NCBI GenBank assembly: GCA_002340255.1
Contig: DDLS01000209.1
Coordinates: 1-64,000 of the forward strand
Length of the DNA: 64,000 nt
From: Cyanobacteria bacterium UBA2566
GTDB lineage: Bacteria; Cyanobacteriota; Cyanobacteriia; Cyanobacteriales; Desertifilaceae
Direction of reading: 5' to 3'
The translations under genes and the position numbers were made by a program. Shown one piece after another: positions 51,620 through 60,300 of the stretch (position 1 is its first letter; each line of letters begins with the position of its first letter). The notes below the pieces were generated by a model. That model did no database searches. It was given only the letters and a program-made list of their open reading frames with translations, and was not told where the DNA came from.

Positions 51620-53104
51620 ATGGGAAAAGCAACGGGTTTTATGGAGTACCTCCGTGAGGTAGCGCAAGAGGTATCGCCCCAGAAACGTATAGAAAATTGG
51701 GATGAATTTCATCTGCATATGGAGGACGATCGCCTGCAAACCCAAGGCGCTCGCTGTATGGATTGTGGTACGCCCTTTTGTCATACGGGATTAGAAATTA
51801 GCCGCATGGCAAGCGGTTGTCCGATTAATAACTTGATTCCAGAATGGAACGATCTGGTCTATCGGGGATTATGGCAAGAAGCCCTCGATCGCCTGCACAA
51901 GACGAATAATTTCCCGGAATTCACCGGCCGGGTTTGCCCCGCACCTTGTGAAGGGGCATGTGTTTTGGGCATTACCAACCCTCCAGTAACGATTAAGAAT
52001 ATTGAATATTCCATCGCTGAAAAAGGCTGGGATGAAGGCTGGATCGCTCCCACTCTGCCCCCACAACGAACGGGGAAAAAAGTGGCTGTTGTCGGTTCCG
52101 GACCGGCTGGTTTAGCCGCAGCATCCCAACTCAACCATGCTGGTCATTGGGTAACGGTCTACGAACGGGAAGATCGGCCAGGGGGATTGTTAATGTATGG
52201 TATCCCCAATATGAAGTTGGATAAAAAAGAGGTAGTGTTGCGCCGCTTGGATGTGTTGCAAGCGGAAGGGGTGACATTTGTTTGCAATACGGAAATTGGT
52301 AAGGATCTGCCGGTAGAAAACCTGCTCAATGACTTTGATGCGGTGGTGTTGTGTACGGGAGCGACGAAACCGCGCAATTTAGAAATTGAAGGGCGGGATC
52401 TCAAGGGCATTCATTTTGCCATGGAGTTTTTAACTGGCAATACCCGCACGGTACTCGACGGAAATCCCACGGAGGATTATATTTCTGCAGCCGGTAAGGA
52501 TGTGATTATTATCGGTGGGGGCGATACCGGGACAGACTGTGTGGGGACTTCGATGCGCCATGGCTGCAAGAGTGTCACCCAGTTAGAAATTATGCCCAAA
52601 CCGCCAGAGAGCCGAGCTGCCAATAATCCCTGGCCGGAGTGGCCGAAAATTTACCGCATGGACTACGGTCAAGAAGAGGCAGCAGCGGTGTTTGGAGACG
52701 ATCCGCGCGTTTATACCACCACGGCGACCCGATTTGAGGGGGATGAGCAAGGCCAGGTGAAGACCGTGCATACGGTGCAGGTGGAATGGACGAAAAATGA
52801 GCAAGGGCGCTTTATTCCCCAACCCATCGAAGGCACAGAGAAGGTTGTACCCGCACAACTGGTGCTGTTAGCCATGGGATTTTTGGGGCCGGAACAACCC
52901 CTATTAGATGCTCTCGGTTTGGAACGGGACGGCCGCAGCAATGTGAAAGCCGATCATGGTGATTTTGTCACCAGTATCCCCGGTGTTTTTGCTGCGGGTG
53001 ATTGTCGTCGCGGTCAAAGTTTGGTGGTTTGGGCGATCAATGAAGGTCGCGGTGCGGCGCGGGAGTGCGATCGCTACCTAATGGGAGCGACTAATTTACC
53101 TTAA
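51620..53104 (+). CDS. gltD: Glutamate synthase small subunit GltD
   Basis: GltD passes electrons from NAD(P)H through FAD and Fe-S clusters to GltB. This 494-aa protein has N-terminal cysteines for the clusters (CMDCGTPFCHTG, CPINNLIPEW, CPAPCEGACVLG). It also has the FAD motif VVGSGPAGLAAASQL, the nucleotide motif IIIGGGDTGTDCVGTSMRHG, and the C-terminal GVFAAGDCRRGQSLVVWAI. Length is normal. An ATG at 51620 follows an AGAGGG site. It is the second gene of the gltBD operon, with a long hairpin 19 bp beyond its stop. Confidence 0.97.
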   Translation: MGKATGFMEYLREVAQEVSPQKRIENWDEFHLHMEDDRLQTQGARCMDCGTPFCHTGLEISRMASGCPINNLIPEWNDLVYRGLWQEALDRLHKTNNFPEFTGRVCPAPCEGACVLGITNPPVTIKNIEYSIAEKGWDEGWIAPTLPPQRTGKKVAVVGSGPAGLAAASQLNHAGHWVTVYEREDRPGGLLMYGIPNMKLDKKEVVLRRLDVLQAEGVTFVCNTEIGKDLPVENLLNDFDAVVLCTGATKPRNLEIEGRDLKGIHFAMEFLTGNTRTVLDGNPTEDYISAAGKDVIIIGGGDTGTDCVGTSMRHGCKSVTQLEIMPKPPESRAANNPWPEWPKIYRMDYGQEEAAAVFGDDPRVYTTTATRFEGDEQGQVKTVHTVQVEWTKNEQGRFIPQPIEGTEKVVPAQLVLLAMGFLGPEQPLLDALGLERDGRSNVKADHGDFVTSIPGVFAAGDCRRGQSLVVWAINEGRGAARECDRYLMGATNLP

Positions 53105-53123
53105 GTTCTGTTCTCCACAAGCC

Positions 53124-53165
53124 AATTTCTGTAGGAGTCAACATCCGTTGACTCCTACAGAAATT
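53124..53165 (+). terminator. Perfect 19-bp stem hairpin after gltD
   Basis: AATTTCTGTAGGAGTCAAC (53124-53142), loop ATCC and the complementary arm 53147-53165 pair perfectly. It is 19 bp downstream of gltD. The stem is long for a simple terminator and lacks a T run, so it may be a repeat that serves as terminator. Confidence 0.6.
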
Positions 53166-53291
53166 CACCCCTACTTCTGTCACTTTCCGAGAGTTAAGAT
53201 AGAATAATCTCAGTCAGTTTTCCCAAGTTCTTATTTATAGAGGGGATTTAATAAATTGATAAACACTGTCAATCAATTTCCATCGTTTTAT

Positions 53292-53435
53292 CCTTCCTTC
53301 TGGGAATTAGCACGGGAGGTGAGAGAACAGGCAGAAATTAATATAAAAAGCAACGATATATAACGATATATTCTGTTAAGTGTTGATGCTTTAGTAGACA
53401 GAGTTTTGTCCTGTCTGGTTGATGTTAGTAGATAA
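53292..53435 (+). pseudogene. Relic of a second PapA5-like acyltransferase gene
   Basis: Two blocks match the gene at 55071-56378. At 53292-53337, CTTCTGGGAATTAGCACGGG and on (SFWELAREVREQ) matches 55995-56035. At 53389-53435, a block ending TTTTGTCCTGTCTGGTTGATG matches its last codons (LSCLVDVS), including the stop. The ~300 bp that should lie between them are missing and replaced by ~50 bp of A/T-rich sequence. The rest of this 448-bp gap (53105-53552) has only the hairpin after gltD. Confidence 0.75.
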
Positions 53436-53552
53436 ATAGGGATTTTAACGGATCGTCAAACTCGTCGAATCTGGAACTATACTCAATAGATTGCGACCCC
53501 CCTAAAGGTATGATATTCTCCAAGAGAAAAATCTTATCATCAGAATCACTTA

Positions 53553-54701
53553 ATGATGAAGAAGCATATTTTTATCTTCAAGAAGGTAGCAACGATATTT
53601 GTTGTGCTGATTACTATCTTGTCCATGGCAATAGTTCCACCGGCTCAGGCTTGTAGCCGGTTAGTCTACCAAGGTAGTTCAAACGGACCAATTACTGCAC
53701 GTAGTATGGATTGGTTTCAAGACCCTGATGCTAAACTCTGGTTCTTTCCAAAAGGCATGAAGCGTGATGGTGGAGCGGGTACAAACTCCATCACATGGAC
53801 TTCAAAATATGCCAGCATCATTACCTCAAGCTATGACATTGCCACCGTTGACGGTATTAACGAGAAGGGTTTGGTTGCCAATCTCCTCTTTTTGGAAGCG
53901 ACGGACTACGGTGATATTGAACCTACTGAGAAAACCTTATCTCTTGGAGGTTGGGGTCAATATGTCCTTGATAATTATGCAACTGTTGAAGAAGCAGTCC
54001 AAGGACTAGAAAGCAAACCCTTCCAACTAGCCACAGCTACTTTTGATCAGCTTGTGTCGGCGGGGCTTATCTCCCCCTTACCACTGCCGCTTCAAGCAGC
54101 TCTAGGAGGACTGGAGTTTGCACTTCACCTGTCGCTCTCAGATCCAAGTGGGGATTCAGCAATCTTTGAATACATTGATGGCGAACTAACAATCCATCAT
54201 GATAAGGAATACAATGTGCTGACCAATGACCCGATCTTCGACCAACAGCTTGCCCTAAGTACCTATTGGGATCAGGTGGGAGCTGGATCATTTCTGCCAG
54301 GCACTAACAATCCCTCAGACCGGTTCGTTCGGGCTAGCTATTACTTGCATAAAATGAATGAGCAGTTGATAACTAAAGTGAAGAAAGATCGGCGCAATGA
54401 GTTAGCCGCAGCGCTTGGCATCATTCGCAACGTCTCCGATCCACTTGGCTTGGCTAGTTTCAGCCTTGGTACTACCCAATGGCGAACTGTTGCGGATCAA
54501 AATAACATCAACCCCGCCTACTTTTTTGAATACACTAAGAGTCCGAATCTTTTCTGGGTGGTGATGAATAACCTAAACCTTGAAGAGGGTGCAGAGGTGA
54601 TGTCCCTTGAAGATCTTACTGCTCTGAGCTTAGTAGGTGAGGTGTCCCAACAATTCCAGAAAACAGACCCCTTTTCCTGGGATATCTCCTCCACCTTGTA
54701 G
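53553..54701 (+). CDS. Linear amide C-N hydrolase (choloylglycine hydrolase / penicillin acylase family, Ntn)
   Basis: This 382-aa exported Ntn hydrolase has a signal peptide in residues 1-33 ending PAQA, so cleavage exposes Cys34 (CSRLVYQG), the catalytic N-terminal nucleophile. Further family motifs are GPITARSMDW, TVDGINEKGLVANLLFL, GDSAIFEYIDGE and VLTNDPIFDQQL. Relatives hydrolyse bile salts, penicillin V or acyl-homoserine lactones; in the periplasm of a cyanobacterium an N-acyl amide or quorum signal is plausible. It lies in the accessory region before the acyltransferase and PKS genes, so it might also process the cluster's product. Confidence 0.92.
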   Translation: MMKKHIFIFKKVATIFVVLITILSMAIVPPAQACSRLVYQGSSNGPITARSMDWFQDPDAKLWFFPKGMKRDGGAGTNSITWTSKYASIITSSYDIATVDGINEKGLVANLLFLEATDYGDIEPTEKTLSLGGWGQYVLDNYATVEEAVQGLESKPFQLATATFDQLVSAGLISPLPLPLQAALGGLEFALHLSLSDPSGDSAIFEYIDGELTIHHDKEYNVLTNDPIFDQQLALSTYWDQVGAGSFLPGTNNPSDRFVRASYYLHKMNEQLITKVKKDRRNELAAALGIIRNVSDPLGLASFSLGTTQWRTVADQNNINPAYFFEYTKSPNLFWVVMNNLNLEEGAEVMSLEDLTALSLVGEVSQQFQKTDPFSWDISSTL

Positions 54702-55070
54702 GAGAAGCAGAAGAAAATGTCTATTTTATTAGTCAGACAGTCCTTTATCGGCTTTGGTCAATGACTAATAACTTTTGTGAGACACCATTAGGGAGTAAAA
54801 ATTAATACTCAATATCGAAAATAGTTGTGGAATTAATTGCTCTAAATACTTCCTAAATTTAGACGGACAGGACTTACACAAAATCATCCTACTCAGTGGG
54901 GGCAATATCTATTCGCCCCTGCTGCCAAAATTGGTATATTAGATCTCTTGCATAAGTGGATAGAAAATCAATAGCAATAAAGTAATCCTGTATTCTTATC
55001 CTTATTCTCTATCCTCTGACTTCTGCAAGAAGTCTATTCAAAGTAGATTCTAACTCCAGAGGAGAGATTT
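54702..55070. other. 369-bp intergenic region with a palindrome and a MITE-like element
   Basis: An imperfect palindrome (AGTGGGGGC...GCCCCTGCT, 54894-54924) of the GTAGGGGC family is followed by the second MITE-like copy (54940-55036). The element ends 34 bp before the acyltransferase start. No gene is seen. Confidence 0.6.
54940..55036 (-). mobile_element. 97-bp MITE-like element (copy 2)
   Basis: The left end is TAGATCTCTTGCATAAG; the right end is the complement of TAGACTTCTTGCAGAAG. The interior AGAAAATCAATAGC matches the copy at 43308-43405 in reverse orientation. The ends carry TA, as expected for insertion at TA by IS630/Tc1-type transposases. Confidence 0.75.
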
Positions 55071-56378
55071 ATGATTGATAACAGAAAACTCTGTGGAGCT
55101 GAACAAGTGATGGAAATACTAAATCGCTTGACTAGCTCATCCAATATAGTGGTTATCGGGCGAATTTTAGGTCCCCTAAGTGCAGAAATTGTTGAAAAGG
55201 CACTCGCTCTTGTCCAAACTCATCACTCTCGGCTTAATTCTCGGATCGTTGGTGACATCGATAATCTCCGTTTTGAAACGGGGGCTAAAAATATTCCTTT
55301 GCGAGTTGTCGATCAGCAGCACGAGGAACAATGGCAAGAAACTGTTCTTGAAGAACTCAACACCAAAATTGAGAGTAGTGAAGTTCTCTTGCGAGCTGTA
55401 CTTGTGCAAGGGCATAAGCAAAGCGAAAACACGACCAGCCATCTGATTATTACAATAAACCATGCTATCTCTGATGGCTTATCGAGTATCGAGTTATATT
55501 CAGAAATCTTGACCTACTGCTCGAAAATTGCTTCTGATGAACCTGTCGAGCCAGCGCCCAGCTTACCATCACTTCCCTCTATAGATGAGTTATTTCCCCC
55601 ATCAGCAAAAGGTGTCAGAGGTAATATCAACAGTGTGTTGTTTCTGTTGCGACTTCTGTTCAAAAGGATTTGGCACCGACCAAAAGGCTTAAGTTTTGAA
55701 AAGGCTGTACCTGTTGAGTTACGCCGTACTGGCAATGTTTATAGACAGTTAGATGCTGAGGTTACCGAGGAGCTGATTCTACGTTGTCGCCAAGAAAAGA
55801 CAACAGTAAATGCTGCTTTGTCTGCGGCGTTGATATTCGCTGCAGCAAGAAAGATCGGAGCAGGGCAGAAAAAGTCTATGTCCTGTTTGTCTTCTGCCGA
55901 TCTACGCAGACATTTGAAGCCTGCGATCGGCAATGAAAAACTAGGTCAACTAGGTAGCGCCATAACGTCATTTCACACTTTCAGTGCAAATACCTCCTTC
56001 TGGGAATTAGCACGGGAAGTGAGAGAGCAGCAGGAATCTGCCTTAAAGCGTAATGAGAGCTTTTATCAAGCATTGATGTTTAGGACGATAGTTGATTCAG
56101 CACTCACCAGCCTAGATATCCCCCCTTATACAGCAGTTAATATTACCAATGTTGGTCGAGTCAATATTCCCAAAGTTTATGGTCAATTTGAACTCTCAGA
56201 AATTAGCTTTTCTGTAGCACAGGCCACATTTGGAGGGATTTTTATCGGTGCTGTTACAACTTTTGAGGGCAAAATGTTTTTGCATTTCCCCTTTTCTGAG
56301 CCTATAACTAGCCAGGAGACAATAGAGACTTTAGCAGATAGTGTTCTGTCCTGTCTAGTTGATGTTAGCAGCAGCTAG
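55071..56378 (+). CDS. PapA5-like / condensation-fold acyltransferase
   Basis: This 435-aa protein has the chloramphenicol-acetyltransferase/condensation fold. The active-site motif is N130-H131-AIS-D135-G136 in IITINHAISDGLSSIELYSE; the usual first His is Asn, as allowed in stand-alone transferases. The C-terminal part resembles the phthiocerol dimycocerosyl transferase C-terminal domain (FWELAREVREQQESALKR, YTAVNITNVGRVNIP). Such enzymes esterify alcohols with acyl groups from a carrier protein or CoA. The start is supported by GGAGAG about 6 bp upstream. It is convergent with the lipocalin and PKS genes. A relic copy lies at 53292-53435. Confidence 0.85.
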   Translation: MIDNRKLCGAEQVMEILNRLTSSSNIVVIGRILGPLSAEIVEKALALVQTHHSRLNSRIVGDIDNLRFETGAKNIPLRVVDQQHEEQWQETVLEELNTKIESSEVLLRAVLVQGHKQSENTTSHLIITINHAISDGLSSIELYSEILTYCSKIASDEPVEPAPSLPSLPSIDELFPPSAKGVRGNINSVLFLLRLLFKRIWHRPKGLSFEKAVPVELRRTGNVYRQLDAEVTEELILRCRQEKTTVNAALSAALIFAAARKIGAGQKKSMSCLSSADLRRHLKPAIGNEKLGQLGSAITSFHTFSANTSFWELAREVREQQESALKRNESFYQALMFRTIVDSALTSLDIPPYTAVNITNVGRVNIPKVYGQFELSEISFSVAQATFGGIFIGAVTTFEGKMFLHFPFSEPITSQETIETLADSVLSCLVDVSSS

Positions 56379-56510
56379 AGGAGTTGCTTGGGGCGATCTC
56401 TGACATTTCATTACCATTTTCACACCTCCAGCCGGCGGGAGAGTAGCACTTATACTCAAACTGTCTTTCTTCTTGTGAGAAAGACTCAACTTGCTTGCAC
56501 CCAGTCAGTT

Positions 56511-57005
56511 CTAGGAAACACGTTCCCAAGTAGAGTAAACAGTATACTCCGGATATAATGAACTCAGGAAAAGTGTATCTCCTGAAATCTCAACAATCCT
56601 TTCCAAGTCTGCACCAATTAAATCTGGAACTACATGAATTTCAATATTGTGAATAACTTTATTATCTTTAACTTCATATTTACCTGTATAAGAAACAAAC
56701 TTTTGCACTGACTGAAAATATCGAACAATTGCTTTAATATACTTAAATATACTTACCTGCAATATACTTGCCTTTGATTTTATACCATACCCCAGATCCA
56801 TAAGATTTTGTATACTTAATCCAAGATTCAAGCGATTACTCATCATGATTGAGAATGACACATATCCCTCCTTCGTATATATGATATAAGATACGGGATC
56901 TTTGCCGAAGGGATAAATTATTTTTTCTTCCTTATCTATAGATTTCATCTCGATAAGTTTCCACATTCCGACAAGAGCATCTTTTGAAACTATACTATTT
57001 GTCAT
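56511..57005 (-). CDS. Lipocalin-like domain protein
   Basis: This 164-aa protein starts LVGMWKLIEMKS and has KDPVSYIIYTKEGYVSFSIMMSNR, FVSYTGKYEVKDNKVIHNIE and LFLSSLYPEYTVYSTWERV, the pattern of the lipocalin_5 family (small-molecule binding barrel). No signal peptide, so it is cytoplasmic. It is 296 bp downstream of the PKS gene on the same strand. Such proteins sometimes accompany PKS clusters, perhaps to bind or modify the product; this is inference. Confidence 0.8.
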   Translation of the reverse strand: MTNSIVSKDALVGMWKLIEMKSIDKEEKIIYPFGKDPVSYIIYTKEGYVSFSIMMSNRLNLGLSIQNLMDLGYGIKSKASILQVSIFKYIKAIVRYFQSVQKFVSYTGKYEVKDNKVIHNIEIHVVPDLIGADLERIVEISGDTLFLSSLYPEYTVYSTWERVS

Positions 57006-57074
57006 TTTTGCTCCTTAATTATTTCTTTTAGAGGATGCCTTATGCACATCTGATATCAAATCCGGTTAAAGACT

Positions 57075-57160
57075 TGTCATTGCGATCGCAGGGATACAAT
57101 CGCCAAGACTAGCGAGATTATGAAATGGCTTCACTCCACTACGTTCCGTTCGCAATGACA
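57075..57160. repeat. TGTCATTGCGA...TCGCAATGACA inverted repeat
   Basis: Perfect 11-bp arms at 57075-57085 and 57150-57160 enclose ~64 bp with GCGATCGC and a CTTCACTCCACTACGTTCCG segment. It lies between the PKS and lipocalin genes in a 295-bp gap. It is of the TGTCATTGCGA palindromic type widespread in bacteria. Confidence 0.7.
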
Positions 57161-57300
57161 TCTTAATAACTGATCTAACGGACTTGATATGATTGAATAG
57201 TCACTGATATTATATCATATAGCAATCCTAGATAGGTTATCAAAATTCAAAAACAAGCTCATTTCTCCGAAGGTTGCTTGTTTTCATTTCTGAGTTAGCT

Positions 57301-60300
57301 CTAGGAAGATGAGTTGATGAAGCCACTTTTGTTCAAATATGAAAGCATTGTTTCTATGTATGCCTTGTCTATACTGCTAAAAGTAATTTCACTGCCGAGC
57401 AACCCATTCTGAGTATCGCGATCGTCAATAGTAACGCCTGAAAGTATACCCGCCTCTTTTTCTGTTAATTTTTCCACTCCAGACTGCACACCAAAAAAGT
57501 AAGGATAGAGCGGATTATCAGGATGATTTGATAAAGCCATCTCCCAATCAGTTGATGAAACTTTTTTCACGGAGGGAACCAAAGAGCAAATTAAATCAAA
57601 TATATGATTCCAAGATGTGGATTTAGGATTGACTATATTAAATGTTTTGCCCAAGGAGGTCTCTTGCTGAGACAAGTAAACAATTGCTTGACTTGTTTCA
57701 TTTATAGGAACCCAGTTCTCTCCTAACTTACTTCCTAAAATGGGCACCATTCCTAATTCAATACAACCCATAACATAGCGACAAATTCTATCATCAATCC
57801 TGCTAGCACCAGTATTAGCATCTGATGTTATTGTTGCTAACCGATATATAGACGTAGGAATCCCTATCTCCCTCCCTGTGGCTACTAATTTTTCCGCTAC
57901 CCATTTACTTTGGGAGTAACCAGTTGTCAGATTATTAACTTCCTCACTTTCATTATTACTAGATGACAATAACGTTACATAACTAGATAGAAAATGAACG
58001 GGTTTTACATGAATTTGACTAGCTAATCTCAAAACTTCTTGAGTTCCTAAAACATTAGTTGGTTTGAGTATAGTGTAAGGATAAAGATGATTAGTCCAAG
58101 CTCCACTATGATAAATAATATCAATCTGGTTGGCAAGAAACTTGAATTCTTCCGTTGATAATGCGAAAAACTTGCTAGATAAATCTCCTACTACAGGGAT
58201 AACTCTGGAGCTAAATTTCTCTTCATCCCAGAGCCAATAAGATTCCAGTTTATCTTTGAGTTTCTGTTTAGCTAAATCCCGATCATTAGCCCGAATTAGG
58301 CAATATATATTTGCTGAAGTTTTTTGCAATAACTCATCAAGCAAATAAGCTCCAATAAAACCGGTTGCTCCGGTCAAGAAAATATTCTGAGGTTCAATAA
58401 TATTTCGGGCTACTGTAGTATTAACAATAATGGTCGGGTCTAAGGTTGCTTCTGCATTAAAATCAATTTCTTCAGTAGGCAATTCATGACTGGATTTATC
58501 TGAGCTATTTGTAACAGAAAATTCCAGAGGAATTACATTGGCTAAATGCTCTACTAATGCCTCAACAGTCGGATAGTCAAATAACAATTTAGAACTCAAA
58601 TTTGTCTGTAAACTTGACTCCAATCTGTTTTTCAATTCCACTGTCATCAGGGAATCTAATCCTAAGTCAAATAAAGGTTGACGAATTCCTATTTGTTGCG
58701 GATCTTTCCAGCCCAATGTTTTTGCGATCAAAGAGCGGATCTGATTCGCCAATAATTCCTGACGTTCTGAAACGGGTACTGATTCGAGTTGTTCCCTAAA
58801 TGCTGAATTTTGGGTTAATGATGGCTCACTTGAAATCAAATTCTCTAGGAATGATATCTTTCGCCCACCAGGGAGCTGCTTGACAAATTTTGACCAATTA
58901 ATCGGCCACACTATAACTTGACTTGAAGAGCTGGAGAGCAATGAACCTAATGCCTGCATTCCCCGTTCTGGTTCTATAGCAATTACCCCACTACTATCGA
59001 GCCGCTTTTGATTGAGACTATCTAAACGAGCTGCCATTCCTACCGATCCCCAAGCTCCCCAGTTGATACTTAACCCTGGTAATCCCAGACCCCGACGATA
59101 GTGAGCTAATCCATCCATAAAAGAATTGGCCGCAGCATAATTTCCCTGTCCAGGTCCTCCCAAAATCGAAGCTACAGAGGAAAAACAGACAAAGAAATCT
59201 AAGGGTAAGTCTTTGGTGAATTGATGCAAATTCCAAGTTCCTTGAACCTTGGGTGCCATCACTTTGGTGAAGCGTTCCCAACTCATCTGTTGTAGTACGC
59301 CATCATCCAATACTCCAGCGGCATGAATCACTCCTTTGAGTGGGGGGAATGATGTTGATATTGCCTCTAAAGTTTTGGCGACATCTTCTTGACGGGAAAT
59401 ATCCCCTAATAAGATATCCACAGAAGCTCCATCTGTTTGTAAGTTGCCTATGATTTGTTGTGCGGTTTCACTGGGAGCGCGACGGCTGCTCAAGACAAGA
59501 TGCTTGGCTCCTTGTTTTACCAACCATTGGGCTACTTCCAATCCTAATGCTCCTAATCCTCCTGTAATCAAATAACTTGCTTCTGGTTGGATGGACTTTG
59601 GCTCGATAGAAATTTGTGGCATCTGCACGACTATCTTGCCGATGTTCTTAGCTTGTTGCATATACCGGAAGGCTTCTGTAATTTGTGTACTGGCAAATAC
59701 CTTGTGAGGTAGGGCAACAAGTTCTCCTTTGCTCGATCTGTGGATTACTTCTTCTGACAACTGAGTGACTACCTTGGGTTGTTGTCGGAATACTTCGCCT
59801 AAATCAAAGGGGAAATAGCTGATATCTGGTCGTTTTTCTTTGACTTGCTGCTGCTCCCAAATCCCAATTTTTCCGATTTCCACAAATCTTCCTTGAGGGG
59901 CTAATATTTCCAAATTCTTGGGAATGTACTCTCCGTTGAGGCTATTGAGGACTATATCTACTCCCCCTCCTCCAGTAAGCTCCATAACTTGGTCCGCAAA
60001 ATCTAGGGTGCGGGAGTTCATAATATGTTTGATGCCTAGGGACTTGAGAAACTCCCATTTGGGCGGACTAGCTGTGGCAAAAATTTCGGCTCCTGCCCGT
60101 TGAGCTATTTGTACTGCGGCTTGCCCTACTCCTCCGGCTGCCGCATGAATTAATACTCGCTCTCCAGGTTGAATTTTGGCTAACTTCTCCAATGCGTAGT
60201 AAGCCGTAGAAAATGTTACTGGCAAGGTGGCTGCTTCGCTGAAACTCATGGGTTTCGGCTTGGGGATGAGATATTCAGCTAGGGTAATGGTGAAGCTGCT

